NCBI GenBank assembly: GCA_003797895.1
Contig: RKQB01000012.1
Coordinates: 1 to 64,000 of the forward strand
Source: Cyclobacteriaceae bacterium YHN15
GTDB taxonomy: Bacteria > Bacteroidota > Bacteroidia > Cytophagales > Cyclobacteriaceae
Reading direction: 5' to 3'
Length of the DNA: 64,000 bases
Part shown: in pieces, positions 47,469 to 57,110 of the stretch
Position numbering within the stretch: position 1 is the first letter of the stretch
Layout: every line of letters begins with the position of its first letter
Made by a program: the position numbers and the translations under genes
Notes under the pieces: model-generated
Told to the model about the DNA's origin: nothing
Seen by the model: only the letters and a program-made list of their open reading frames with translations
Databases searched by the model: none

Positions 47469-47779
47469 AATAAAGCGGTTTAGTTTTTGAATATACCAAT
47501 ATTCCTCAATTTGTATATCCTTAAAGGTACCAGTATGTTGAAATTAGGAAAAAACATATTGGATCAATTGTAATATCAATCAATATCCACAACTTGTGAA
47601 ATAGACCTGGAATTTTGTTGCCGGCAGGAAAGCCAATAATAAGATTTCTAAATATCCGAATACAATATTCCTACGTTAACATCAGTAATCACATGTATTA
47701 ATATATCCATTGCTAATTTGTTTACTTGCAATTGATAAAATAAATCTGAAATTTGTGCATTGAAATTAGTCTACAGTTT
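47469..47779. other. 311-base AT-rich divergent intergenic region
   Basis: Between the divergent NfeD and LysM genes. No gene or strong repeat is seen. It contains promoter-like AT-rich sequence, including GAAATTTG (47750 region, a near match to TAnnTTTG) about 25 bases before the LysM start codon. Confidence 0.5.
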
Positions 47780-48952
47780 ATGAAAAAGTTGATAGTATTT
47801 TGTCTTGGTCTTTTTACAATCCTACATGTCAGTGCTGCTGAAATCACCCCTTTGGATTCAATAGGAATTGAAAAAGTAGGTGATAAAACTTTCATCATTC
47901 ACCAGGTAGATCAAGGCGAAACATTGTTCGGTATTTCAAGAAGATACCAGGCCGCCATCAATGATATCATTCAAAACAACGAAGAACTACAGGGAGGCCT
48001 GAAAATAGGTCAGAGAATCCGTATCCCTTATATCACCAAAGCAGTATTGCCTGAAGGGGCGAGGTTGCATAAGGTAGCGCCGGGGGAAACACTTTTCTCC
48101 ATCTCTAAATTGTACGGGGTGACAGTAAGTGAGGTAATGGAATGGAATAAACTCCAGGGCAATGATTTGAGTGTAGGCCAGGCATTGACGATTAAAAATG
48201 CAGTGGTGCAAACCCCACCGGCTCCCGTAACCCCTGTTCAGGAAACCGTGCCTGTAGCCATTCAAGCGCCAAAAGAAAAAACAGTTCCGGAGAAATCTGC
48301 AGTAATTGCCACGGCCAAAGAAGAGGTGAAGGTATCCACTCCACCTGTGGCCACTCCAAGTCCGGTTACCACACCGTCTTCTACCGCATCCACCATTGGG
48401 AAGTCCTTACCGGGGGAATGGATATCGCATACTGTTGCCCAAGGCGAAACCTTATTTTCCATCGCACAAAAATATGATGCCAAGGTAGAAGATCTGATTG
48501 CATGGAATACCCTTTCTTCCAATAACCTGACCATTGGCCAAAAGCTAAAAGTAGGGAGGGAGGAAGCCGATCCAGTGAGGGTTCCTGTGGTAACTTCCTC
48601 AGTCCCCGTTATCATCAACAATGATAGGACAGAGGGTCAGTTGACAACGCCACGGTATGAGGTAGGTAGCGGAGAAAGTACGGCGTATAAGAATATCAAA
48701 GAAACCGGCTTAGCGGAGGTAATAGAAGGGACAGGTAACCACAAAAAATACCTGGTTCTCCACCGAACTGCCCCTGTAGGAACCATTATGAGGGTCAGAA
48801 ATGAAGAAAATGACATCACAATTTTTGCCAGGGTAGTGGGTAAATTACCGGAAACAGGAGACAATAACCGTTTGATTATCAAAGTTTCCAAGGCTGCCTT
48901 TGATCAGCTTCGGGCCGTTAATTCGAGGTTTAGGGTGGAGGTTTCGTATTAA
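47780..48952 (+). CDS. LysM peptidoglycan-binding protein with RlpA-like C-terminal domain
   Basis: A 390-residue exported protein. The ATG at 47780 gives a clean signal peptide (IVFCLGLFTILHVSAAE), so I reject the longer frame. Three LysM domains follow, each with the GETLFxIS/A core (for example VDQGETLFGISRRY, VAPGETLFSISKLY, VAQGETLFSIAQKY), separated by Pro/Thr/Val-rich linkers. The C-terminal 95 residues (GLAEVIEGTGNHKKYLVLHRTA to RFRVEVSY) look like a double-psi beta-barrel of the RlpA/DPBB type. Likely binds septal or lateral peptidoglycan in the periplasm. Confidence 0.88.
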   Translation: MKKLIVFCLGLFTILHVSAAEITPLDSIGIEKVGDKTFIIHQVDQGETLFGISRRYQAAINDIIQNNEELQGGLKIGQRIRIPYITKAVLPEGARLHKVAPGETLFSISKLYGVTVSEVMEWNKLQGNDLSVGQALTIKNAVVQTPPAPVTPVQETVPVAIQAPKEKTVPEKSAVIATAKEEVKVSTPPVATPSPVTTPSSTASTIGKSLPGEWISHTVAQGETLFSIAQKYDAKVEDLIAWNTLSSNNLTIGQKLKVGREEADPVRVPVVTSSVPVIINNDRTEGQLTTPRYEVGSGESTAYKNIKETGLAEVIEGTGNHKKYLVLHRTAPVGTIMRVRNEENDITIFARVVGKLPETGDNNRLIIKVSKAAFDQLRAVNSRFRVEVSY

Positions 48953-49130
48953 TTATCAATTACAAATTAGGAAAATCTGAAATCCAAAGTTCAATCTTAG
49001 GCATGGTCATGGTTATGGTACCATGTACCAAGTAAAGATACCAAAATCCGAAATCCGACTTTCGACTTCCCAACTTTCTTCATTCTACACGCACCATTTC
49101 CATCTTTTTGCGATTGAGGATTTAAGACCT

Positions 49131-49138
49131 TAACTTTG
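49131..49138 (+). promoter_or_regulatory. Promoter (TTG, 20 nt, TAACTTTG)
   Basis: TAACTTTG with TTG at 49108-49110 and 20 bases between them is the textbook Bacteroidota promoter spacing, 18 bases before the 49157 start codon. Confidence 0.75.
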
Positions 49139-49156
49139 TAGCACTACAATACCCCA

Positions 49157-49711
49157 ATGAGTAAAATCTATCTGATATTTCATTATATTTTCCGATTTAT
49201 CTGGAATGCCATTTTCATCATTTCTTATCCTGTGATTGCCACATTTGGATTGCTTTTCATTGGGATAACTTATGTGTTCTCGGCTTTATCCAGGTTACTG
49301 GCAGGACTTAAGAAAGGAAATGAAGATAAAATTATCCAAAAGTCTGATTGGGAAGAACTGCCCAATACCAATGGGCTGTTGGAAGCCAAGGTGTTCAAAC
49401 AGATCATGTTTGGACCTGCTTGTTTTCAATTGAGAAGAAAGGACGGGGTTCCTTCGGTTTTGGAGGAATACTATTTTGGAGGCAAAATCAAATTTTTGGA
49501 AGAGGGCTTATTACTTGAAAAATGGAATGCAACAGACTCCAAAGACCTGCCTGATTTTGATATTTGCCTGTATGATCCGGACAGTGATAAGATTACCGCT
49601 TTGACCAATATCAAGTGTTTTGACTGGCATTTGTCAGAGAAAAAAGAAAACAACCTGCTTATCAAATGGTTTGACGGCATTCAAGGTGGAGAAGTGGAGG
49701 TAGCCCTTTGA
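49157..49711 (+). CDS. Uncharacterised membrane-anchored protein
   Basis: A 184-residue protein with two hydrophobic segments in the first 60 residues (FHYIFRFIWNAIFIISYPVIATFGLLFIGITYVFSAL-type region) and a soluble C-terminal domain of about 120 residues rich in Asp, Lys and aromatic residues. No family recognised. The stop codon is one base before the start of the TIGR02757 gene, so they are an operon with a strong promoter. Confidence 0.7.
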   Translation: MSKIYLIFHYIFRFIWNAIFIISYPVIATFGLLFIGITYVFSALSRLLAGLKKGNEDKIIQKSDWEELPNTNGLLEAKVFKQIMFGPACFQLRRKDGVPSVLEEYYFGGKIKFLEEGLLLEKWNATDSKDLPDFDICLYDPDSDKITALTNIKCFDWHLSEKKENNLLIKWFDGIQGGEVEVAL

Positions 49712-49712
49712 T

Positions 49713-50480
49713 ATGGAGCTGAAGGATTTTTTGGATCAAAAGGTTGCCGAGTACAATCAACCCGGTTTTATTACCTATGACCCCGTTTCCATTCCCCATC
49801 GCTTTTCCAAAAAACAGGACATAGAGATTGCCGGTTTCATAGCCGCTACACTGGCTTGGGGTCAAAGAAAAACCATTATCAATAAATGTGTGGAGCTTTT
49901 GGCCATGATGGACAATGCACCCTATGATTTTGTGCTGCACCATTCGGATGCGGACCTGAAGGCCTTGCTGGGCTTTAAGCACCGAACCTTCAATGACATA
50001 GATACGCTTTATTTTGTAGCATTCTTCCGTTGGTTTTATAAGCAGCATGAAAGTTTGGAGGAGGCATTTACCATTGGTTGGCACGAAGATCAGGATATCA
50101 TGGAAAAGCTTTTGGGTAATTTCCACGATTTCTTTTTCCAACTCCCGGATGCGCCGCAGAGAACCCGAAAACATATTGCCACACCCAAGAGAAAATCAGC
50201 CTGTAAGCGGATCAATATGTTTTTACGCTGGATGGTAAGGTCTGATGACAAGGGGGTGGACTTTGGGATTTGGAAAACGATCAAGCCTTACCAATTGATC
50301 TGTCCTTGTGACCTGCATGTGGACAGGGTAGGGAGGAAGCTGGGCTTGATAGAGAGGAAGCAAACTGACTGGCAGACCGCGGTGGAACTGACCGCTAAGC
50401 TCCGTGAATTCGATCCCCAGGATCCGGTAAAGTATGACTTTGCGCTCTTTGGGATGGGGGTGGAGGAGAGGGAGTGGTGA
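49713..50480 (+). CDS. TIGR02757 family protein (DUF2400)
   Basis: A 255-residue conserved protein. Family features seen are IAGFIAATLAWGQRKTIINKC, LLGFKHRTFNDIDTLYF and the later MVRSDDKGVDFGIWKTI followed by LICPCDLHVDRVGRKLGLI, which resemble the helix-hairpin-helix core of DNA-glycosylase-like folds. Function is not established; a nucleic-acid role is inference. It is in an operon with the membrane protein gene. Immediately after its stop codon a 42-nt tandem repeat starts. Confidence 0.82.
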   Translation: MELKDFLDQKVAEYNQPGFITYDPVSIPHRFSKKQDIEIAGFIAATLAWGQRKTIINKCVELLAMMDNAPYDFVLHHSDADLKALLGFKHRTFNDIDTLYFVAFFRWFYKQHESLEEAFTIGWHEDQDIMEKLLGNFHDFFFQLPDAPQRTRKHIATPKRKSACKRINMFLRWMVRSDDKGVDFGIWKTIKPYQLICPCDLHVDRVGRKLGLIERKQTDWQTAVELTAKLREFDPQDPVKYDFALFGMGVEEREW

Positions 50481-50611
50481 GTGATAAGTGAGAAATGATG
50501 AGTGGAGAGTGAGGAATGATGAGTGATGAGTGAGAAATGATGAGTGGAGAGAGAGGAATGATGAGTGATGAGTGAGAAATGATGAGTGGAGAGTGAGGAA
50601 TGAGTGAAAAG
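50481..50611. repeat. 42-nt tandem repeat, polypurine
   Basis: Three copies of a 42-nt unit, seen by AGAAATGATGAGTGGAGA at 50491, 50533 and 50575. It starts at the TIGR02757 stop codon. The minus strand translates as a repeated SSFLTHHSSFLTLH pattern, a known spurious-frame signature. Confidence 0.9.
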
Positions 50612-51110
50612 AGCAGGGCCTGAAGGGCACGGATAACAAAGGAATGGGTGCAGCCCGTTCTTCATGAAATATTCCCCGCTCCCAACCTTCCCGGGCCTGC
50701 AGGGCACGGATAATTTCCGGGATTTATCCCGACATTTGATTAGGAAATGGCGTTTCAGTTCTGGGAAGTATTCAATAATTAATGCCTGTACAATCGATGG
50801 GCTTCACCCATCTTTAAGTTATCCCGACCTTTCAGGCCTGGGAAGATAAGGATAAGTCACACTGCCCTGCCGATGGGTTTCACCCATCGTTGGGTTATTC
50901 CGACCCTTCGGGCCTGTTGGTTTAAGAGGAATTTTTTTGCAGAAAATTCTGTATGCCAGTATTCTTTTATGAATCCATTATCAGACCACCATCACGTATC
51001 CCTCGGGCCTGAAAGGTCCGGATAACGAAGGAACGGGTGTAGCCCGTTCCTAATGAACCCTCTCTCGACCCAAACCTTCCCGGGCCTGCAGGGCACGGAT
51101 ATCTTAAAAA
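50612..51110. repeat. REP-like palindrome field, left of the RAYT gene
   Basis: Dense GC-rich palindromes: GAATGGGTGCAGCCCGTTC (50642), CGATGGGCTTCACCCATC (50795), CGATGGGTTTCACCCATCG (50871), GAACGGGTGTAGCCCGTTC (51031), plus GGCCTGCAGGGCACGGATA motifs. The block from 50620 to 50925 recurs with changes to the right of the transposase gene. No gene is seen here; 51111-51256 is AT-rich. Confidence 0.88.
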
Positions 51111-51256
51111 ATCAAATTGAATAAAATTAAACGGATAAGTTTTTCTTTTGATTATGGTTTTTCATTGTCCTCTTGTAAATTAGACTATTAATGGATTACT
51201 CATTTTTCATAGCCTTACATAGCCTAAATATACCTAACTTTTAATTCTAAGGAACC

Positions 51257-51709
51257 ATGGGACAATCACTTGTAAAAAACTACTTGCATATTATTTTTAG
51301 CACAAAAAACAGACAACCATTTATTTTACCTGAATTTGAAGATCCTCTTTTCCAATATCTAGGAGGGGTTTGTCGAAATCTGGATTCTCCAGCCTTAATG
51401 GTAGGAGGATATAGAGACCATGTACATATACTTTGCCTTCTTTCCAAAAAACTAACTATTGTAGGTATGATGGAAAATCTTAAAACAGAATCTTCAAAAT
51501 GGATGAAATTGCAATCTCAAAGTTTAGCTAATTTTTATTGGCAAGATGGCTATGGGGCATTCTCAGTAAATCCTTCACAGGTAGATATTGTTTGCAATTA
51601 CATAAAAAGCCAAAAAGAGCATCATAGAAAAAAGACTTTCAAAGATGAATACAGAAGTTTCCTAAAAAAGTATAAGGTAGAGTATGATGAAAGGTATGTT
51701 TGGGATTAA
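51257..51709 (+). CDS. REP-associated tyrosine transposase (IS200/Y1-like)
   Basis: A 150-residue HUH-family single-strand DNA transposase. The HUH motif is GGYRDHVHILC (H55, H57), and the candidate catalytic tyrosine is Y115 in VCNYIKSQKEHHR. It matches the Bacteroidota IS200-like/RAYT group by length and the start LVKNYLHIIFSTKNRQPFI. No IS200 ends are seen, and the gene is embedded in REP-like palindromes, so it fits a domesticated or REP-mobilising transposase more than an autonomous IS. All motifs are intact. Confidence 0.88.
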   Translation: MGQSLVKNYLHIIFSTKNRQPFILPEFEDPLFQYLGGVCRNLDSPALMVGGYRDHVHILCLLSKKLTIVGMMENLKTESSKWMKLQSQSLANFYWQDGYGAFSVNPSQVDIVCNYIKSQKEHHRKKTFKDEYRSFLKKYKVEYDERYVWD

Positions 51710-51739
51710 TTCTTGGAGCTTTCCTAACTCCAAATTCGC

Positions 51740-52505
51740 AAAAGGAATTTCAGGCCTGGGGAGGATTGAATAAAGTTTTGAATAATTAATACCGATTCAA
51801 TCGATGGGCTTCGCCCATCTTTAAGTTATCCCGGCCTTTCAGGCCTGGGAAGATAAGGATAAGTCACACTGCCCTGCCGATGGGCTTCACCCATCGTTGG
51901 GATATTTCGACCCTTCGGGCCTACTATTGGCAGGAATAGTTATTTGGGTAAGGATTGGCCATATCTTAAAAACTTTCCAAAAATATTCAATTTATCCTTA
52001 AGAAATCATATCTCTCTGACCTGAAGGGCCCGGATAACAAAGGAACGGGTGCAGCCCGTTCTTCATGAAACATTCCCCGCTCCCAACCTTCCTGGGCCTG
52101 CAGGGCACGGATAATTTCAGGGATTTATCCCGACATCTGATTTGGGAATGGAATTTCATGTGAGGGAAGTATTGAATAATTAATGCTGATTCAATCGATG
52201 GGCTTCACCCATCTATAAATTATCCCGACCTTTCAGGTCTGGGGAGGATTATGTGAGCTTATGCCGGTATGATCGATGGGCTGTACCCATCGTTATGTTA
52301 TCTCAGCCCTTCGGGCCTTTCCTTCCAATGACCTGGCGTACTTGTAGAATGCCATCATCCAATTGCTGTCTATTCAATGGAAAACTTTATGGTTATGGGA
52401 ACTAGGGTCTTGGGCCCGAAGGGTCCGGATAACAGAGGAACGGGAGCAGCCCGTTCCCAGTGAACGCTCCCGATCCAATCTGTCCCGGACCTGCGGCCAC
52501 AGATA
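51740..52505. repeat. REP-like palindrome field, right of the RAYT gene
   Basis: Further palindromes in the same orientation: CGATGGGCTTCGCCCATC (51802), CGATGGGCTTCACCCATCG (51878), GAACGGGTGCAGCCCGTTC (52043), CGATGGGCTTCACCCATC (52196), CGATGGGCTGTACCCATCG (52274), GAACGGGAGCAGCCCGTTC (52438). No gene is supported between 51710 and 52576. The region after 52500 leads to the BNR protein stop codon. Confidence 0.88.
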
Positions 52506-52576
52506 TCAAAAAAATTCCCAAAGGGCACAAATAAATTTCGTGCCCTTTGGGAATGATCAGTGAAATTAATATCAAC

Positions 52577-55500
52577 CTACTTCTCCATCACGCCAAAGAT
52601 ATCAATCTTCGTAGCCCTGGCCTTTTCTTCAAATGGCTTCCAGTCATTTTCCAGGAACGCATTGTACACCTTCATGGCTTCCTCTGCACTTTCCTTGGCA
52701 TGCTGCATCAACCGCTGCTCGGTAGCGCCAGGAGCACCAAAGGATGAACCCGCATAATACCTTGGTGCAAACAACATGGTCATAGTAGTCGGATACAGAT
52801 TCCTTACTATACCCTGTCCCTCTCTCGTTGGACCATAAAAGGCTTCCCGCGTGGTGTCGATTTTCTTCTTGGTCTCATTGGCCAGTTTCACCAATTCCTT
52901 TACCTCTTCATCATCCACATCCTTGGCAAAGGCCAACAATTTGTCAATGGTCTTTTTGGCATCATCCAACTGCTTGGTGGCCTTCATGACTCCGGAACTC
53001 AAGCCTTCAACTTCTTTGATAAAGTTTTCTCTAGCCTGAAGATTGGCCATCTCAGAACTTATTCTCGGATCGGAATGAACCTTGATGCTGCTTTCCGAAG
53101 AAGCATCCCCATATTCCATGACTACTTTATAAGTACCCGGTAGGGCAGGTCCACCTGATGGTTCATAGAAACCCCTGTCTCGGGCAGCACCACCACCGGC
53201 ACCTCCTCTGCCCATTGGGGCATCTGAGGTGGACTTGCGGTCCAGATTCCAAATGGCCTGATTCACGCCATTTTCAGGCAATACTTTGAGGGTTCTGATC
53301 TGTTCTCCGGAAGCATTGAAAATGGAAATTTTTACGGAGTCCATTTTTTCTTTCCCGGGATCGTTGATGATGAAATTCAACCTTCCGCCAAAAGGTCTGT
53401 TTTCAGCAGTGTACTTCGCACTTGCCGCAAAACGCTCCCCATGGGGTTGATGGATTTCGGCCTGATAGGCATCAGAAGGTTCCACCGCTGTGATTTTTCC
53501 GGCAGGAGCTTTCCCCTGATTTTTGGCATAAGCCCTTAAGGGGCGGATGTCATCCAACACATAAATAGATCGTCCAAATGTTCCGATAACAAGATCGGCT
53601 TCTCTTTCCTGAATGGCCATGTCAAAGGTAGAAACCGCATTGGGATAGCCATGTCTCCATTGATTCCAGGTTTTGGCATTGTCAAAGCTGACATAGAGAC
53701 CAAATTCAGTTCCCAGGAAAACCAGATTGGGTTCTGCCGGATCCTGAATAATGGATAAGGTATAACCCCAGACTTTGCTGTCATCGGCTACTCTTTCATA
53801 GGTGTTGCCATAGTTTTTGGTACGGTAAGCATAGGCAGAAAAATCATTGTTTCTGTAATTATTGGCCACTATCCAAGCTTCTCCTGCATCATATTTGGAT
53901 GCCTGAATCTGTGGAATCCAGCTTCCTTTTGGCAAACCGGTCAATTTAGTGGCTGTATTGGTCCAGGTTTTTCCTCCGTCACGGGTCACCTGCACGTTTC
54001 CGTCATCTGTACCTACCCAGATCACATTGGCATCCACCGGGCTTGGTGCAATGGCAATAATGGTGGTATGGTTTTCTGCTCCGGTAATGTCATAGGTCAA
54101 GCCACCGGTTTCCTGTTGTTTCTGCTTTTCAGGATCATCCGTGGTTAGGTCCGGGGAAATGATTTCCCAGGTTTCACCCCTGTCCGTACTTTTGTGCAGG
54201 AATTGACTGCCATAGTAAATGGTCGCTGCATCTTGCGGAGATTGGGCGATGGCGGCATTCCAGTTGAACCTGAGGAACACATCTTTATCCGGATGGGTAG
54301 GCCTGATGACTCTCTTGTGCCCCGTCTCTTTGTCATAGCGGGCCACATTTCCTCCCTGGGACATGGCATAACCAAACCTTGAATTTTCAGGATCAGGCAC
54401 GACATCGAAGCCATCCCCGAACATGATTTCCTGCCAGTAGGTATTTCTGATGCCATCCCTTCTCCAAACATAGGCCGGACCTACCCAGCTGCCGTTGTCC
54501 TGCAAACCCCCATAAATATTATAAGGTACTTCATTGTCCACATTGATATGGTACCACTGTCCCACAGGGATGTTTTCCGCAAAGAACCAGGTCTTTCCCC
54601 CATCCCGGGTAATGTTCAGCCCACCATCATTTCCGTTTACCATTAACTTGGGATCATGGGGATTGATATACCATGCATGATGGTCAGGATGCACGCCTTC
54701 ATAAGTCAGGAGCTGGGTGAACGAGCGGCCGCAGTCTTCACTCATGCCTACCCTGGAGTAAAGAGTGTAGATTCTATCTGCATTTTTGGGATCGGCATGG
54801 ATTTCAAAATAGTAGAAAGGACGGTCACCGATTTCCGGTTTGTCATTGACCATTTTGAAATTCTCTCCCCCATCTTCTGATACATATAGGGCATTTTTGG
54901 AAGACTCCACCAAGGCATAGACCTTACTGGAGTTGGCTTTGGAAATGGCCAAACCCATACGTCCCAGGTCTCCTTTTGGCAAACCGTTTTTATCGTCCAG
55001 CTTTTTCCAATTGTCCCCACCATCGATGGTGACATAAAGTCCTGAAGAAGGACCTCCGGATTTGAAGAACCAGGGATACCTACGGTGTTCCCACATATTG
55101 ACAAAAATCTTGTTGGGGTTGTTGGGATCCATGATCATTTCACCTACCCCGGTTTTGTTGTCCACGAAGAGGATTTTATTCCATGTTTTTCCACCATCGG
55201 TGGTTTTGTAAACGCCCCTTTCTTCCTGTTCCCCCCAAGGAGAACCTATAGCCCCCACAATCACCGTATTGGGATCATCCGGATGGACGATGATACGGTG
55301 AATGGCCCTGGTTTTTTCCAGTCCCATCACCTGCCAGGTTTTGCCGGCATCGAGGGATCTGTAGACCCCATAACCCATATTGAGGGAGTTTCTCGGATTT
55401 CCTTCTCCGGTTCCCAACCAGATGATATTTGGGTTTTTCTGGTAAATGGAGATGGCACCGATGGAATGAACCTTTTCCTCATCAAAGATGGGTTCCCAGG

Positions 55501-55789
55501 TAATGCCGCCCGAGGTGGATTTCCAAAGACCTCCTGAGGCCGAACCGGCATAGATAATATTTGGATTTTCATGCACTGCGTCAATGGCAGTGATTCTACC
55601 GCTCATGGCAGCAGGACCCACACTTCTGGCTTTCATGGCCTTGAACTGGCTCATGTCCACCTGTTGGGCGAAAAGGTGCTGTGCCGGGAAAACACATGCC
55701 AGTAGCAAGATCATTCCCAACCAGCCTATTTGGGTAAATTTTCTGTATTTTTTCATCATCATTAAGGATGGTTTTGTAGTTTTTTCCAT
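52577..55789 (-). CDS. Secreted BNR/sortilin-like multi-propeller protein
   Basis: A 1070-residue exported protein with many BNR (Asp-box) repeats of the SxDGGKTW/TTDGGKTWNKI type, giving a large double beta-propeller (VPS10/sortilin-like glycosyl hydrolase-related family) in about residues 40-750. A C-terminal helical region with VEGLSSGVMKATKQLDDAKKTIDKLL follows. I start it at 55789 (MEKTTKPSLMMMKKYRK), since the frame upstream to 56080 translates the polypurine/REP repeats. A start at 55762 (MMMKKY) is also possible. The signal peptide is IGWLGMILLLACVFPAQHLFAQ. Function unknown; likely outer-surface protein. Confidence 0.85.
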   Translation of the reverse strand: MEKTTKPSLMMMKKYRKFTQIGWLGMILLLACVFPAQHLFAQQVDMSQFKAMKARSVGPAAMSGRITAIDAVHENPNIIYAGSASGGLWKSTSGGITWEPIFDEEKVHSIGAISIYQKNPNIIWLGTGEGNPRNSLNMGYGVYRSLDAGKTWQVMGLEKTRAIHRIIVHPDDPNTVIVGAIGSPWGEQEERGVYKTTDGGKTWNKILFVDNKTGVGEMIMDPNNPNKIFVNMWEHRRYPWFFKSGGPSSGLYVTIDGGDNWKKLDDKNGLPKGDLGRMGLAISKANSSKVYALVESSKNALYVSEDGGENFKMVNDKPEIGDRPFYYFEIHADPKNADRIYTLYSRVGMSEDCGRSFTQLLTYEGVHPDHHAWYINPHDPKLMVNGNDGGLNITRDGGKTWFFAENIPVGQWYHINVDNEVPYNIYGGLQDNGSWVGPAYVWRRDGIRNTYWQEIMFGDGFDVVPDPENSRFGYAMSQGGNVARYDKETGHKRVIRPTHPDKDVFLRFNWNAAIAQSPQDAATIYYGSQFLHKSTDRGETWEIISPDLTTDDPEKQKQQETGGLTYDITGAENHTTIIAIAPSPVDANVIWVGTDDGNVQVTRDGGKTWTNTATKLTGLPKGSWIPQIQASKYDAGEAWIVANNYRNNDFSAYAYRTKNYGNTYERVADDSKVWGYTLSIIQDPAEPNLVFLGTEFGLYVSFDNAKTWNQWRHGYPNAVSTFDMAIQEREADLVIGTFGRSIYVLDDIRPLRAYAKNQGKAPAGKITAVEPSDAYQAEIHQPHGERFAASAKYTAENRPFGGRLNFIINDPGKEKMDSVKISIFNASGEQIRTLKVLPENGVNQAIWNLDRKSTSDAPMGRGGAGGGAARDRGFYEPSGGPALPGTYKVVMEYGDASSESSIKVHSDPRISSEMANLQARENFIKEVEGLSSGVMKATKQLDDAKKTIDKLLAFAKDVDDEEVKELVKLANETKKKIDTTREAFYGPTREGQGIVRNLYPTTMTMLFAPRYYAGSSFGAPGATEQRLMQHAKESAEEAMKVYNAFLENDWKPFEEKARATKIDIFGVMEK

Positions 55790-55852
55790 TTCAAATAAGC
55801 GGTTCAAATCCAAAGAAAATATCGTTTTGATATGGTTGGAGAATTGGGGGTG

Positions 55853-55980
55853 ATGAGTGGAAAGTGAGGAGTGAGGAATGAAGAGTGAAGAGTGAGGAAT
55901 GAAGAGTGAAGAATGAAGAATGAAGAGTGGAAAATGTTGAGTGAGGAGTGAGAGACTAAGGGACTGAGGGACTGAGGGTA
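55853..55980. repeat. Degenerate polypurine GAGTGAGGAATGAA repeat
   Basis: Irregular tandem copies of GAGTGAGGAATGAAGAGTGAAGA-type units, ending in GGGACTGAGGGACTGAGGG. It lies upstream of the BNR gene start. Confidence 0.8.
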
Positions 55981-55984
55981 GGTC

Positions 55985-56080
55985 CACGTCATTGCGAGGC
56001 GCAAAAGTGAAAGGATGTAGAAATGAAAAATCCAAAGTTTTAGGTATAAAAAGAACTAATAAGCGCCGTGGCAATCTCAA
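55985..56080 (+). repeat. 96-nt repeat element, copy 3
   Basis: 96 nt; 5' end CACGTCATTGCGAGGCGC, 3' end GCGCCGTGGCAATCTCAA. First unit of the 322-bp array. Confidence 0.85.
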
Positions 56081-56306
56081 CCGTTACGCCACTTCTGGGG
56101 AAGTAGGACAGGGAGGCAGTCAGGAGACTGCATTGAGGGGGGTGAGAATGTAAAGTGAAGAATTAAAAATGAAGAATGGGAGTTTTGAAAGTTTGGGAAG
56201 TTGGTACTATCTGGGTCAGGATTTTTTTAACCGCAAGGGTCGTAAGTGGAGGACGCAGAGAATTGGGGACTTAGGGACTTAGGGACGGAGGGACTGAGAG
56301 CAGCTC

Positions 56307-56402
56307 TACGTCATTGCGAGGCGCTACTTTGAAAGTGGATAGAAAAGAATAGTTTATAGTTTTAGATATAACAAGAACTAAAAAGCGCCGTGGCAATCTC
56401 AA
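56307..56402 (+). repeat. 96-nt repeat element, copy 4
   Basis: 96 nt, same ends; second unit of the 322-bp array. Confidence 0.85.
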
Positions 56403-56628
56403 GCGATACGCTGTTTCTAGGGTATCAGGACAGCGAGGCAGTCGGGAGACTGCATTGAGGGGGGTGAGAATGTAGAATGAAGAATTAAAAATGAAGAATG
56501 GGAGTTTTGAAAGTTTGGGATGTTGGTACTATCTGGGTCAGGATTTTTTTAACCGCAAGGGTCGTAAGTGGAGGACGCAGAGAATTGGGGACTTAGGGAC
56601 AGAGAGACTGAGAGATGGAGAGCAGGTC

Positions 56629-56724
56629 TACGTCATTACGAGGCGCTACTTTGAAAGTGGATAGAAAAGAATAGTTTAAAGTTTTAGATAAAACAAGAAC
56701 TAATAAGCGCCGTGGCAATCTCAA
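56629..56724 (+). repeat. 96-nt repeat element, copy 5
   Basis: 96 nt; 5' end TACGTCATTACGAGGCGC has one changed base; third unit of the 322-bp array. Confidence 0.85.
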
Positions 56725-56898
56725 CCGATAAGCTGCTTCTGGGGAGGCAGGACAGCGAGGCAGTCTGAAGACTGCAATAAATTGGTCCAAGACAAAGTCT
56801 TGAACCAGACAGAATCTTGAACCATCAGAGGGCTGAAGGCCCTGGATAACATAGCCCAGGCAGCAGTGCCGAAGGCACAAAGGCCTGGGCTAAAAATG

Positions 56899-56969
56899 CC
56901 AGCCCGGTTCCAGAGCCGGCTCCGTACACGCATTCGGAGCATGGACGCATTCGCCGGCGATAAGAAAGG
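56899..56969 (+). repeat. 71-nt nested-hairpin repeat, copy 3
   Basis: 71 nt as in the two other copies; outer GCCGGC arms kept, inner stem partly lost (GCATTC versus GGACGC). GTCCGCCGTGGCGGATC follows near 57030. Confidence 0.75.
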
Positions 56970-57110
56970 TAAGCGTAAAAGTAACTATCGAGGCAGTCAG
57001 GAGACTGCATTAATGTAGGTCCAAGCCTGTCCGCCGTGGCGGATCAGAGACTTGAACCATCAGAATCTTGAACCAATCAGAACCAGATTAACCAATCCTG
57101 CCTATTTTCA

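Larger units (their letters stand above)
55985..56780 (+). repeat. 322-bp tandem repeat array (2.5 copies)
   Basis: Landmarks recur at exactly 322 bases: ACGTCATT at 55986, 56308 and 56630; GGTGAGAATG at 56141 and 56463. Each unit begins with a 96-nt element, then a GCAGTC...GACTGC tail, AATTAAAAATGAAGAATGGG, TTTAACCGCAAGGGTCGTAA and GGGGACTTAGGGAC. The third copy is cut off near 56770. Confidence 0.92.

Noticed and set aside
50223..50707. Minus-strand frames with repeated HSSFLTHHSSFLTLH-type residues
   Set aside because: They translate the 42-nt polypurine repeat and antisense of the TIGR02757 gene; length comes from the repeat period being a multiple of three.
55790..56080. N-terminal extension of the BNR protein from 56080
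   Set aside because: The first 97 residues translate REP and polypurine repeats; the signal peptide starts after 55789.
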